Positions 9,080 through 18,174 are shown, counted from the first letter of the stretch. The stretch is DNA of 64,000 nucleotides from Kushneria phosphatilytica (GCF_008247605.1 NZ_CP043420.1:2480001-2544000); one strand, 5' to 3'. The notes: generated by a model not told the origin, from the sequence alone. Numbers and translations: made by a program.

Positions 9080-10525
9080 TCAAAGGGAAAGAAAGCCCGC
9101 ATAGAGCCCGTACACACCGAACAGCCCTGCCAGCAGCACCACCGCAAACAGGGGCTTCTCGAAACCGACAAACACCGGTTTCCCCTGCTCGCGTCGGGCT
9201 CGGGCAAACAGCAGGGCACCGGGGGCATAGAGCACTGCCGAGAGCAGCAGATACTGCAGACCACCGGCATAGATCAGCCAGATCGAATACAGCAGGGCCA
9301 CCACCGCAATAACCAGTTCATGGCCTTTCACCCCTGCCTGCCGGGTATCCTTGTTGCCCCGCCAGGCAAACAGCACGGCATAGGCTGCCGACCAGAAATA
9401 GGGCACCAGAATCATGGAAGTGGCGAGATAGAGCAGGCTCAGATAAGTGCTTTCGGAAAACAGCGTCAGCACAAGAAACAGCTGAATCATGCCATTGCTC
9501 AACCAGAGGGCATTGGCCGGCACTTCATTGCGGTTCTCGCGTGCCAGGAATGCCGGCATGGTGCGATCCCTGGCAGCAGCGCTCAGAATTTCGGCACTGA
9601 GCAGCACCCAGGCCAGCAGCGCACCCGCCAGCGAAATGATCAGACCGATGTTGATGAGTACACTGCCCCAGGGGCCGATAACCCGAGACAGCACACCAGC
9701 CATGGAAGGATTCTTCAGCCCGGCGAGTTCTGCCTGACTCATGACGCCCATGGAGAGAAGATTGATCGCCAGCAGCAGTACCAGTGTGACCAGAAAGCCG
9801 ATCACTGTCGCTCGTCCAACGTCCCGACGTTTTCTTGCTCTTCCCGAGTAGACACTGGCCCCTTCAATACCGATGAAAACCCAGACCGTGACCAGCATCA
9901 TGCCGCGCACCTGATCAAGCAAACTGCCGGCATCAGGCGAGCTGTTACCGATAAAATCGCGGCTGAAAACATCCCAGTGAAAAGCCGTAATCACCAGAAT
10001 AATGAACAACAACAGGGGCACTATCTTCGCCCAGGTGGCCAACTGATTGATGAAGGCGGCCTGACGAATGCCACTGAGCACCAGAAAGTGCACAATCCAT
10101 AAAAGCAGTGAAGCGCAAAGGATCGAGGCCGGTGTATTGCCATCGCCAAAAATCGGAAAGAAATACCCCAGTGAACTGAACAGCAGGACGAAATAGCTGA
10201 CATTGCCGATCCAGGCACTGATCCAGTAGCCCCAGGCAGAGCTGAACCCCATGTAGTTGCCAAAACCTTCTCGCGCATAGGCATAGATCCCGCCATCAAG
10301 ATCAGGCCTGCGATTGGCCAGATTCTGGAAGACAAGGGCCAGCGTCAGCATGCCCACACCGGTAATCAGCCACCCGATCAGGGTCGCACCCACGCCCGCA
10401 CTTGCGGCGACATTCTGTGGCAGGGAAAAAATGCCACCGCCGATCATCGAGCCAATGACCAGAGCCGTCAGTGCCGGCAATGCCAGTCTGTTACGACTGT
10501 CTGACGAGTTCGTTTCCGAAGACAT
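9080..10525 (-). CDS. arcD: Arginine/ornithine antiporter
   Basis: 481 residues from the chosen ATG (MSSETNSSDS), close to the family length. The frame extends upstream to 10732, but that stretch overlaps the FNR/ANR promoter and is not transporter-like. The protein is an APC-superfamily carrier with about 12-13 helices; the first holds VIGSMIGGGIFSLPQNVA, the canonical substrate loop of ArcD. It exchanges arginine for ornithine, so uptake costs no energy. It is the first gene of arcDABC. The promoter at 10598-10625 has an FNR/ANR site centred 106 bases before the ATG and an AATAAT -10 placed 21 bases from the site. Confidence 0.95.
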   Translation of the reverse strand: MSSETNSSDSRNRLALPALTALVIGSMIGGGIFSLPQNVAASAGVGATLIGWLITGVGMLTLALVFQNLANRRPDLDGGIYAYAREGFGNYMGFSSAWGYWISAWIGNVSYFVLLFSSLGYFFPIFGDGNTPASILCASLLLWIVHFLVLSGIRQAAFINQLATWAKIVPLLLFIILVITAFHWDVFSRDFIGNSSPDAGSLLDQVRGMMLVTVWVFIGIEGASVYSGRARKRRDVGRATVIGFLVTLVLLLAINLLSMGVMSQAELAGLKNPSMAGVLSRVIGPWGSVLINIGLIISLAGALLAWVLLSAEILSAAARDRTMPAFLARENRNEVPANALWLSNGMIQLFLVLTLFSESTYLSLLYLATSMILVPYFWSAAYAVLFAWRGNKDTRQAGVKGHELVIAVVALLYSIWLIYAGGLQYLLLSAVLYAPGALLFARARREQGKPVFVGFEKPLFAVVLLAGLFGVYGLYAGFLSL

Positions 10526-10597
10526 TCCCTGCCCGCCTCGTTGTAATGAATGAAAAATGACGAGTCGCTCCGTCGTCCGGTGCACCCGATAAACGGC

Positions 10598-10665
10598 ATT
10601 ATTCATGCTCGGAATCGGGTGTTTTTGACGCAGATCAAATTGCCCGATCAAAACATTTCGATAAT
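10598..10665. promoter_or_regulatory. Bidirectional FNR/ANR-type promoter for arcDABC and the V-ATPase operon
   Basis: One dyad, TTGAC-GCAG-ATCAA (10625-10638), differs from the FNR/ANR consensus at one base. A -10-like AATAAT for the minus strand spans 10603-10598, and GATAAT for the plus strand spans 10660-10665. Each lies exactly 21 bases from the edge of the site, which puts the site near -41.5 for both start points (class II geometry). This predicts low-oxygen activation of both operons from one bound regulator. A second TTGCC..ATCAA next to it has the wrong spacing. Confidence 0.75.
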
Positions 10666-10713
10666 CGGAAACAGCCCTTGTGGGCCACCATTTCCTGTCG
10701 AGAACACACGTCA

Positions 10714-12084
10714 ATGAGTGCAGCCATATCATTCCGGGGCATCATCTCGATTATCGGGGATATCGTTGAAATCGATGTTCGTGCCGCCAGACGCATGGGA
10801 CTTGTACCTCGCAATCGGGAACTGGCGCTGCTGGAACAGGAGGGGCAGGTCTTTTCACTGGCACAGGTTGTACGCCTGAGCCGGGACAGTGTCTCGCTTC
10901 AGGTCTTTGCCGGCACCAAGGGGCTTTCCAGCCGGGCCAGTGTGCGCTTTACCGGTGAAATGATGCGGGCCATCCATTCGGACAACATCTATGGGCGTGT
11001 TTTCAGTGGTGCCGGCGTTCCGATCGATGCCGGACCAAAACTCGATAACGATCCCCGGATCCCCATTGCCGGCCCGACGGTCAATCCCATGGCCCGAGTG
11101 CTGGCTTCAAAAATGATTCGTACCGACATCCCCATGATCGATGTCTTCAACTGTCTGGTAGAGAGTCAGAAGATTCCGATCTTTTCGGTCGCCGGCGAGC
11201 CCTACAACGCCCTGCTGGCGAGAATCGGCATCCAGGCGGATGCCGATGTCGTGGTCTTCGCCGGACTGGGCCTGATTCACGATGATTTTCATACCTTTCG
11301 CCAGGCCTTCGAGGATGCCGGGGTGCTGTCGCGCACGGTCATGTTCGCCAACCTGGCCTCCGACCCGGTCGTGGAACGCACCCTGGTGCCGGATCTGGCA
11401 CTGGCCGTGGCCGAGCGACTGGCAGTAGAAGAAGGCAAGCGCGTCCTGGTACTGATGTCCGACATGACCGCCTTTGCCGATGCCCTCAAGGAAATCGGCA
11501 TCTCCATGGAGCATATCCCTTCCAACCGCGGCTACATGGGAGATCTCTACTCGCAGCTTGCCAGACGCTATGAAAAGGCCTGCGACTATCGGGGGGCCGG
11601 CTCGGTCACCATCCTCACTGTCACCACCATGCCCGGTAACGATGTCACCCACCCGGTACCGGACAACACCGGCTACATCACCGAAGGGCAGTTCTACCTG
11701 CATGACGGCATGCTCGACCCATTCGGTTCACTGTCGCGGCTCAAGCAGCACGTGATCGGCAAGGAAACCCGTGAGGATCATAGCCAGATCATGAACACCA
11801 TGATCCGTTACTACGCCCAGGGCGTGGAGGCCGAGCAGAAACAGGCCATGGCCTTCGAGCTTTCTGCGTTCGATCACCGGTTATTGCGTTTTGCAACAGC
11901 CTTTCGTGAGCGCTTCATGCACCTTGATGTCCGCCAACCGCTCGAAGAAGCACTGGATGCCTGCTGGGCACTGTTGGCCGAGTGCTTCGAGCGTGACGAA
12001 GTCGTCATCAAACAGTCCCTGAAGGATACCTGGTGGCCCCATGCAGAAACCGGCGCTCAACAAAAGCTCGCTCAGTCATCTTGA
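10714..12084 (+). CDS. ntpB: V/A-type ATPase subunit B
   Basis: 456 residues from MSAAISFRGI; the ATG at 10678 would sit at the predicted transcription start, so the later one is chosen. The protein shows the regulatory-subunit pattern: beta-barrel N-terminus, GRVFSGAGVPIDAGP, then NPMARVLASKMIRTDIPMID, and DVVVFAGLG in place of a catalytic P-loop. It forms the A3B3 head with subunit A in the cytoplasm. It is first in a seven-gene operon, and its end overlaps ntpD by 44 bases. The FNR/ANR site is centred 82 bases upstream. The ribosome site (CGAGAACACACGTCA) is weak. Confidence 0.92.
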   Translation: MSAAISFRGIISIIGDIVEIDVRAARRMGLVPRNRELALLEQEGQVFSLAQVVRLSRDSVSLQVFAGTKGLSSRASVRFTGEMMRAIHSDNIYGRVFSGAGVPIDAGPKLDNDPRIPIAGPTVNPMARVLASKMIRTDIPMIDVFNCLVESQKIPIFSVAGEPYNALLARIGIQADADVVVFAGLGLIHDDFHTFRQAFEDAGVLSRTVMFANLASDPVVERTLVPDLALAVAERLAVEEGKRVLVLMSDMTAFADALKEIGISMEHIPSNRGYMGDLYSQLARRYEKACDYRGAGSVTILTVTTMPGNDVTHPVPDNTGYITEGQFYLHDGMLDPFGSLSRLKQHVIGKETREDHSQIMNTMIRYYAQGVEAEQKQAMAFELSAFDHRLLRFATAFRERFMHLDVRQPLEEALDACWALLAECFERDEVVIKQSLKDTWWPHAETGAQQKLAQSS

Positions 12085-12649
12085 GCGTCAGCGCAGCATG
12101 TATCAGCGCTATCTCCCGGCGCTGGAAATGAAACAGCGGCTGCTGCTGACTCAACGCAAGCAGACCGGCCAACGCCTGGCGACCCTGCGCCAGCGTATCA
12201 ATGAACAGCAGGCAACCATTGGTCGGGACCTGCCGATGATGGCTGATGAAGACATAGCGCTGACCGGACTGGTTGAAGTGGAGGACGTTGAAATCGTTCA
12301 GGAGAATCTTGTGGGCGTCAGCCTGCCTGCACTCGGTAATGTTCGGATCAGCCGCCACTCCTGCCCGCTGCTGGTTCAACCGCACTGGGTGGATCAGGCA
12401 CAGGATCAGCTGGCAGCGGCCATGCAACTCGAGGTGGAAAGGCGGGTACTGGAACGCCGCCTGACCCTGCTGGATGACGCCGTCCGCCTGATCACCCAGC
12501 GCATCAACCTGTTCTCCCGGGTCATGATTCCCGAGCTCGAACGACACATGAAACGTATTGATCTGCACCTGTCGGATCAGGAGCGTGCCGCCGTGGTCCG
12601 CGCCAAGCTGGCCAAACAGAAGCTGGCGCGAACGGAGGCAAGACCATGA
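12041..12649 (+). CDS. ntpD: V/A-type ATPase subunit D (central stalk)
   Basis: 202 residues, mostly long alpha helix at both ends, the coiled-coil rotor shaft of V/A-ATPases. The opening ALNKSSLSHLERQ..YLPALEMKQRLLLTQRKQ resembles the typical subunit D start, where a helix of this form enters the A3B3 head. The C-terminal helix (RRVLERRLTLLDDAVRLITQRINLFSRVMIPELE) is equally typical. It overlaps ntpB by 44 bases, an unusually long overlap, and its GAAGGAT ribosome site lies within ntpB. It ends four bases into ntpI (ATGA coupling). Confidence 0.88.
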   Translation: MQKPALNKSSLSHLERQRSMYQRYLPALEMKQRLLLTQRKQTGQRLATLRQRINEQQATIGRDLPMMADEDIALTGLVEVEDVEIVQENLVGVSLPALGNVRISRHSCPLLVQPHWVDQAQDQLAAAMQLEVERRVLERRLTLLDDAVRLITQRINLFSRVMIPELERHMKRIDLHLSDQERAAVVRAKLAKQKLARTEARP

Positions 12650-14451
12650 GTATCGTGCCCATGCGTCGGGTGACGCTGATCGGGTTGGCCCGGCACCGTC
12701 AGGCCATCCTGCAACGACTGCAGTCGCTCGGAGTGGCGCATATCGAAGAGAACGATGACACCGAGCGGGAAGAACGTCGCGAGTACGTCGAACTGATGTC
12801 AGCGCTGGAGTATCTGCTTGCCGGCCCCCATCGCCGTCGTCATCAAATGCCTGTCTCGCCGCCCGAACCCGGCGCCGTCATCGAAGAGGTGCTCGCCAAC
12901 CGGCGTCAACGCGAGGATCTGCTGGATCATCTGACCCTGCTGCGTCGTCATCGCCAGGCCCTGGCGCCATGGGGGGATTTTCGCTTTACACCACTTGACG
13001 CCATGGGTGCTTATCGACTCTGGTTCTATCTTGTGCCGCTCGGTCAGCAGGCAGCCATCGATCACATCCGGTTGCCATGGCACATCATCAATCGTGATCA
13101 CCGCCACTGCTATCTGGTGGTGATTGCCCGTGAAGAACCAGGCGTCGATCAGGTGCCCTTCGAACGCTCCCATACGGGTAGCGAGTCGCTCTCGGAGATA
13201 CGCCGCCAGGAAGCAGCAGCACAGGCCGAGCTGGAAGAACTCGATACACAGCGCTTTCTGCTGACCCGCTGGATACGGTTTTTGGCCAGCCGAGTAGCGC
13301 ATACTGTCAACAATGCCGAACTCGGTCGGGCAGAGCGCGCCAGTCATGTCACCGATACACTGTTCATCCTTGATGGCTGGGTGCCTGCCCGCCGCCTCAC
13401 CACCCTGCAGACCCTCTGCGATGAGCGCGATGTGGCGCTGGTTGATCGAGCCCCGATCAGGGGAGAAGAACCACCGGTGCTGCTCGACAATCCGGAGTGG
13501 CTGGCCGGCGGCGAAGAAGCCGTCAGCTTCTTTCAGCTTCCCGGCTATCGCAGCTGGGACCCTTCGATCATGGTGTTCTGCTCGTTCTCGCTGTTTTTCG
13601 CGATCATTCTCGCTGATGCCGGCTATGCCCTGATCTGCAGCGCCCTGGTGCTGTTATGGCGACGCCGCTGGAAACGCACCCGAACCGGTCGCCGTCTGGG
13701 CATCATGGCACTGGCCATGAGCGGCGCCTCCCTGATCTACGGCAGTCTGGTCGGCAATTATTTCGGCATCACACCACCCGCCGATTCACTGCTCGGTCAT
13801 CTGCACCTGCTCGACATGGATGATTTCAGCGCCATGATGGCGCTATCGATCGCCATCGGGGTCGTACACTTGATGCTGGCCAATCTGCTGGCGGCCCTGG
13901 CAGCCCGACCGCGCTGGCTGGCGCTCGGGCATCTCGGCTGGGTACTGCTGCTGGGCAGCAGCTTCATGCTCTGGTGGCAAACCGGGCACGATCCCGCGGT
14001 CTCACTGACCACCTCTGCGTGGTTCTATCTCCTGCCCTGCAGCGCCGTCCTGATCCTGCTGTTTTCCAGTGCCGAACCCGTCGACAGTTGGCCGCATCGC
14101 CTGAAACACCTGTTCGGCGGGCTGACCTCGCTGGGAGAACTGGCTCAGGCGTTCGGTAACGCACTGAGCTACATGCGGTTGTTTGCACTCGGTCTATCGA
14201 GTGCCTCGCTGGCCATCACCTTCAATCAGCTGGCGGTTGAAGTACGCGATGGCATGCCCGGCGGCGGCACCCTGCTGTTTATCGTCATCCTGCTGCTCGG
14301 CCATGTACTCAACCTCGCCCTGGCGCTCATGGGCGGGGTCATCCATGGCCTGCGTCTCAATCTCATCGAATTCCTGCGCTGGGGCATCAGCGGCGAGGGA
14401 CGCCCATTCCGGGCATTTGCCAACAAGGAGGAATCCACGTGGATCAGGTAA
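12646..14451 (+). CDS. ntpI: V/A-type ATPase subunit I (membrane stator, a-subunit equivalent)
   Basis: 601 residues. The N-terminal half is soluble (opening VPMRRVTLIGLARHRQAILQ, with a helical arm), forming the peripheral stator base. The C-terminal half has about seven membrane helices from residue 305 on. The segment SLGELAQAFGNALSYMRLFALGLSS carries the conserved Arg that faces the rotor ring. It starts by ATGA overlap with ntpD and overlaps ntpK by 13 bases. It forms the ion path at the interface with the K ring. Confidence 0.93.
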   Translation: MSIVPMRRVTLIGLARHRQAILQRLQSLGVAHIEENDDTEREERREYVELMSALEYLLAGPHRRRHQMPVSPPEPGAVIEEVLANRRQREDLLDHLTLLRRHRQALAPWGDFRFTPLDAMGAYRLWFYLVPLGQQAAIDHIRLPWHIINRDHRHCYLVVIAREEPGVDQVPFERSHTGSESLSEIRRQEAAAQAELEELDTQRFLLTRWIRFLASRVAHTVNNAELGRAERASHVTDTLFILDGWVPARRLTTLQTLCDERDVALVDRAPIRGEEPPVLLDNPEWLAGGEEAVSFFQLPGYRSWDPSIMVFCSFSLFFAIILADAGYALICSALVLLWRRRWKRTRTGRRLGIMALAMSGASLIYGSLVGNYFGITPPADSLLGHLHLLDMDDFSAMMALSIAIGVVHLMLANLLAALAARPRWLALGHLGWVLLLGSSFMLWWQTGHDPAVSLTTSAWFYLLPCSAVLILLFSSAEPVDSWPHRLKHLFGGLTSLGELAQAFGNALSYMRLFALGLSSASLAITFNQLAVEVRDGMPGGGTLLFIVILLLGHVLNLALALMGGVIHGLRLNLIEFLRWGISGEGRPFRAFANKEESTWIR

Positions 14452-14885
14452 TCCTGGTACTCGGCTGGCTGGGGATCTATGCCCCGGTGGCGCTGGGGAC
14501 CATCGGCAGCTCCATCGGCTGTACCCTGGCCGGCCAGGCGGCGGCAGGCGCACTGCTTGATGTCGAAAGCGGTTACGGCAAATACATCGGCATGGCCGCC
14601 ATGCCGTCTACCCAGGCCATTCTGGGCATTGTCATCATGTTCTCGCTCAATCGTGAGGTCACGGTGACCAACGGCGCCGCCCTGGCTGCCATTGGTCTGC
14701 TCTCGGGCGTGGCCATGCTGGTCAATGGCATCTATCAGGGCCGCTGTCTGGTCAGTGCCATCGAAGCGTCAAAAAACAAGACCGAAATATTCGGCATGTC
14801 GCTGGCACCAGCCGCCATTGTCGAAGGGTTTGCCGTCTTCGCCTTTGTCTTTGCACTGGTTCTGAGCAGCTCGCTACCCGGTTGA
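14439..14885 (+). CDS. ntpK: V-type ATPase subunit K (rotor ring proteolipid), predicted Na+-binding
   Basis: 148 residues, two fused helical hairpins (four helices). The start is a GTG with AGGAGG upstream, inside the end of ntpI. The only membrane carboxylate is Glu129 in AAIVEGFAVFAF; the first hairpin has MPSTQAILGIVI instead. Aligned by eye with the Enterococcus hirae Na+-ATPase NtpK, Thr58, Gln59, Gln100 and Glu129 match its Na+ ligands (T64, Q65, Q110, E139). This predicts a sodium-pumping ring with half the number of binding sites per helix. The residues are read directly; ion specificity is inferred. Confidence 0.93.
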   Translation: MDQVILVLGWLGIYAPVALGTIGSSIGCTLAGQAAAGALLDVESGYGKYIGMAAMPSTQAILGIVIMFSLNREVTVTNGAALAAIGLLSGVAMLVNGIYQGRCLVSAIEASKNKTEIFGMSLAPAAIVEGFAVFAFVFALVLSSSLPG

Positions 14886-14895
14886 GGAGAACTTC

Positions 14896-15570
14896 ATGAC
14901 CACATCGTCCCCATCGGACAGTCATGGCATACAGGAGCTGATCGACACGCTGCGCTCGGAAGGCGTCGAGGCAGGACGTCAGGAGGCCACGGAACTGGTC
15001 GCGCAGGCGCACCAGCGAGCCGAATGGCTGATTCATCAGGCCAACGAAGAAGCCGAGCGTATTCGCGCTCAGGCCGAAGAAGAGGCCCGGACGCTGCGCG
15101 AGGCCGGCACCCAGGCACTCAGGCTGGCCTATCGTGACCTCTGCCTGACAGCTCGGGATACGTTCAGCCATCAGTTTGCCAACGAGCTGGAGGCCCTGAT
15201 TCGGGAGTCGCTGGATGAACCGGAAATTCTGGCCGGCATGATCACCGAAGTCGCCCGCCGTACGCCCCTGCCCGAGGGGGTCAAGGGTGAAGCCCTGCTG
15301 CCCGAGCACGTGGTCGGCCTCGATGAACTGCGTGATAACCCCCAGGCCCTGCATGAGGGCGCCCTGCCCGGGGTGCTGGCTCAGGTCGCCGGCAGGATGC
15401 TGGAGCGCGGTATCGTACTGAAGAGCGACCATGACGTTGAAGCCGGAGTACGTTTTCGTCTTGATGAAGGTCACATTCAGGTCGACCTGACCGACCGGGC
15501 GATTGCCGATATGCTGCTGCGCCATCTTCAGCCCCGTTTTCGCGCCCTGCTCGAAGGCGTGGTGGCTTAG
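14896..15570 (+). CDS. ntpE: V/A-type ATPase subunit E (peripheral stalk)
   Basis: 224 residues. The first half is a charged, Ala/Glu/Gln-rich helix (about residues 10-90; RRAEWLIHQANEEAERIRAQ region) that pairs with a partner in the peripheral stalk. The C-terminal half is a globular domain that holds the top of subunit B, ending with LTDRAIADMLLRHLQPRFRALLEG. Its start has a GAGGAG ribosome site. No gene for the usual partner helix (subunit G/H) is seen in the operon, as is also true of the Chlamydia/spirochaete type of cluster. Confidence 0.85.
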   Translation: MTTSSPSDSHGIQELIDTLRSEGVEAGRQEATELVAQAHQRAEWLIHQANEEAERIRAQAEEEARTLREAGTQALRLAYRDLCLTARDTFSHQFANELEALIRESLDEPEILAGMITEVARRTPLPEGVKGEALLPEHVVGLDELRDNPQALHEGALPGVLAQVAGRMLERGIVLKSDHDVEAGVRFRLDEGHIQVDLTDRAIADMLLRHLQPRFRALLEGVVA

Positions 15571-15587
15571 GCCGGGAGAGTGCCATC

Positions 15588-16274
15588 ATGACCTTCAGCG
15601 CCTATCGCTACATCACGCTACTGAGTTCGTTGCCGCATCTGTCGCCGCCCTGGGCTCATGAGCGGCCACCCATCTCGCGCATTCAGCTTGAGCAGCGACT
15701 CGCCATGCTCACGTCATCGGATCTTCAACTGGTCCGACGTATCGAAGCCTTCATGCTGCCTCATCGGCTAACCCCGGCCATCGATGATGCCGAACGGCTG
15801 CGGCAGGCCCATGCCCTGCTGGATCACACCGGCTCTGCACGACTGCATCAATGGCTGGAATGGTGGCTGATCATGACCGTGCTGACGGCCGCCCTGCGAC
15901 AACGTCATCATGGCGCGGACCATCCCGGCCTGCTGGCAGCAGCGCCAGTGGTCGGCCGTCAGTTGAAGCACGCCTGGTCACAGCCCACCTTCGGGCTGGA
16001 GAAGCGCTACCCCTGGCTTGAAACGTTCGCAACGCATATCGACCAGAATGACGCCGCCGCACTGGAACAGGCACAACTCACCCTGGGCTGGACCCATTTC
16101 AGTCGAGCACGCGCCACCCGGCCCTATGGGCTCGAGGATGTGCTGCTGTATCTGCTGCGCTGGTGGCTGATCGAACGCAGCTGCCAGCGTCATGAAGCAC
16201 GTGCTCGGCAGCGGTTTCTGGCCCTGCTCGATACCCTCCCCGATTCGGACAGCTTCCTGAAGGCTCATTCATGA
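15588..16274 (+). CDS. DUF2764-like V-ATPase accessory protein (possible subunit C equivalent)
   Basis: 228 residues, alpha-helical and Trp-rich. It opens YRYITLLSSLPHL, close to the start of DUF2764 proteins, which occupy the same place in Chlamydia and spirochaete V-ATPase operons. No separate subunit C/d or F gene is present, so this protein is the best candidate for the missing central-stalk adaptor. It follows ntpE by 17 bases and overlaps ntpA by ATGA. The family match is from memory of the N-terminal pattern and operon position, so it is less secure than its neighbours. Confidence 0.6.
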   Translation: MTFSAYRYITLLSSLPHLSPPWAHERPPISRIQLEQRLAMLTSSDLQLVRRIEAFMLPHRLTPAIDDAERLRQAHALLDHTGSARLHQWLEWWLIMTVLTAALRQRHHGADHPGLLAAAPVVGRQLKHAWSQPTFGLEKRYPWLETFATHIDQNDAAALEQAQLTLGWTHFSRARATRPYGLEDVLLYLLRWWLIERSCQRHEARARQRFLALLDTLPDSDSFLKAHS

Positions 16275-18142
16275 CTCATCCTGTCGCTATGCCACCTGCC
16301 ACCAATCAATCGGAAGCCACCGCCCATGTCACGGCCATCAATGATGATGTCGTCACCATCATGCTGGATGATCCGAATCAGGGAGCATTGATCAAGAATG
16401 AGGTGGTTCATATCTGCCCGCCACCCGATCCCGGCATGAACCGTACCGCGCTGAAAGCCGAGGTACTGCGCGTTCGGGGTAACGAAGCCGATGTTCAGGT
16501 CTATGAGGACACCGCCGGTATCGGGATCGGTGATCCGGTCATTCAGAGTGGCGAACAGCTGGTCGTAGAGCTGGGGCCGGGATTACTGGGCCAGGTGTTC
16601 GATGGCTTGCAGAATCCACTACCACAGCTGGAAGTCCTCAATGGACGTTTTCTACAGCGTGGTGTCGAAATCCAGGCCCTCGATCACAAGCGCTCCTGGT
16701 CCTTCGAAGCACTGATGCGCAGCGGCGACCAGGCCCGTGCCGGCGACGTGCTCGGCGTCGTACAGGAAGGACGCTTTCGCCATCGTATTTTCGTACCCTT
16801 TGCCATGGCGGGAACATGTCGTGTGGAGTGGATTCAGGCAGGCACCTTTCCAGTGGATACCGTAGTCGCGCGCCTGCGTGACGAGCACGGCCATGAACAC
16901 TCGGTCACCATGGTACAGCACTGGCCCGTTCGACAACCGCTGACCAGCGCCCAGACACGCGAGCGTCGCAGCGAGCGGCTCTACCCGGATACACCACTGA
17001 CCACGACGCTGCGTCTGATCGACACCTTCTTTCCCATTGCCAAGGGCGGGACCGCCTGTATTCCCGGGCCGTTCGGCGCCGGCAAGACCGTATTGCAGAA
17101 CCTCATCTCCCGCTACTCGGATGTCGATATCGTGATCATCGTGGCCTGCGGCGAACGGGCCGGCGAGGTGGTGGAGACCATTACCGAGTTTCCCCAGCTC
17201 AAGGACCCACGCAGCGGCGGCTCACTGATGGATCGCACCATCATTGTCTGCAACACCTCCTCGATGCCAGTGGCAGCCAGGGAGGCATCGATCCATACCG
17301 GTATCACCATGGGCGAGTACTACCGTCAGATGGGATATGACGTGCTGCTCATTGCCGACTCCACCTCACGCTGGGCACAGGCCATGCGTGAAACGTCCGG
17401 CCGACTTGAGGAAATTCCGGGCGAAGAGGCTTTTCCCGCCTACCTGGAATCGTCGATTCGTACGCTCTATGAGCGCGCCGGCAGCCTGCGCAGCCCCCAG
17501 GGCGACAGCGGTAGTCTGACCCTGATCGGTACCGTCTCACCGGCAGGGGGCAATTTCGAGGAGCCAGTCACCCAGGGCACGCTCAATACCGTCAAGACCT
17601 TTCTGGGATTGAGTTACGACCGTGCCTATAAGCGTTTCTATCCGGCCGTTGACCCACTGATCTCATGGTCGCGCTATACCGATCAGCTCGCGCCCTGGTT
17701 CAGCCAGCACATGGGTAGAGAGTGGCGCGACCGGGTCGAACGACTCCGGCAGTTACTGCGTCAGGGCGATGACATCCAGCGCATGATGCAGGTCACCGGT
17801 GAGGAAGGCGTCAGCAACGATGATTACCTCACTCAACAGAAGGCACAACTGGTCGACATGGTCTATCTCCAGCAGGACGCCTTTGATCCGGTCGATGTTT
17901 CCACCCCGCTGAAACGACAGAAAGCCATGGTCGAACTGCTGACGCGAGTCGTCGAGACCCCTTTCGCCCTCTCCGACAAGACTGCCGTTCGCGATACCTT
18001 TACCCGGCTGACCGATCTGTTTCGCAATCTGAACTACGCAGCCGATGGCAGCGAAACATATCAGCACTATCTGCAACGCATCGAGGCCGTGATGGCAACC
18101 CCTTCCTCCGATCAGACACCTGAAGTATCAGACACTGACTGA
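16271..18142 (+). CDS. ntpA: V/A-type ATPase subunit A (catalytic)
   Basis: 623 residues, slightly long for the family. The P-loop GPFGAGKT is at residues 266-273. Other catalytic signatures follow: CGERAGEVVETITEFP, NTSSMPVAAREASI, and ADSTSRWAQAMRE. The V-type non-homologous insert lies between about residues 120 and 190. It hydrolyses ATP in the A3B3 head. It starts by ATGA overlap with the DUF2764-like gene and is last in the operon, so the order B-D-I-K-E-DUF2764-A differs from the spirochaete E-DUF2764-A-B-D-I-K only by circular permutation. Confidence 0.95.
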   Translation: MTHPVAMPPATNQSEATAHVTAINDDVVTIMLDDPNQGALIKNEVVHICPPPDPGMNRTALKAEVLRVRGNEADVQVYEDTAGIGIGDPVIQSGEQLVVELGPGLLGQVFDGLQNPLPQLEVLNGRFLQRGVEIQALDHKRSWSFEALMRSGDQARAGDVLGVVQEGRFRHRIFVPFAMAGTCRVEWIQAGTFPVDTVVARLRDEHGHEHSVTMVQHWPVRQPLTSAQTRERRSERLYPDTPLTTTLRLIDTFFPIAKGGTACIPGPFGAGKTVLQNLISRYSDVDIVIIVACGERAGEVVETITEFPQLKDPRSGGSLMDRTIIVCNTSSMPVAAREASIHTGITMGEYYRQMGYDVLLIADSTSRWAQAMRETSGRLEEIPGEEAFPAYLESSIRTLYERAGSLRSPQGDSGSLTLIGTVSPAGGNFEEPVTQGTLNTVKTFLGLSYDRAYKRFYPAVDPLISWSRYTDQLAPWFSQHMGREWRDRVERLRQLLRQGDDIQRMMQVTGEEGVSNDDYLTQQKAQLVDMVYLQQDAFDPVDVSTPLKRQKAMVELLTRVVETPFALSDKTAVRDTFTRLTDLFRNLNYAADGSETYQHYLQRIEAVMATPSSDQTPEVSDTD

Positions 18143-18174
18143 TGAGCCAACGGGAATCGATAGCCGTGGTGGAA

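Noticed and set aside
10640..10651. Second TTGCC..ATCAA next to the arc/V-ATPase dyad
   Set aside because: The half-sites are two bases apart rather than four, so it does not fit an FNR/ANR dimer.
10526..10732. Longer N-terminus for arcD
   Set aside because: It would translate the divergent promoter region; the family length fits the start at 10525.
12799..13347. Long antisense frame in ntpI (and similar ones in arcA, dhaM and glgP)
   Set aside because: High-GC codon use creates such shadows; none has a ribosome site or known domain.
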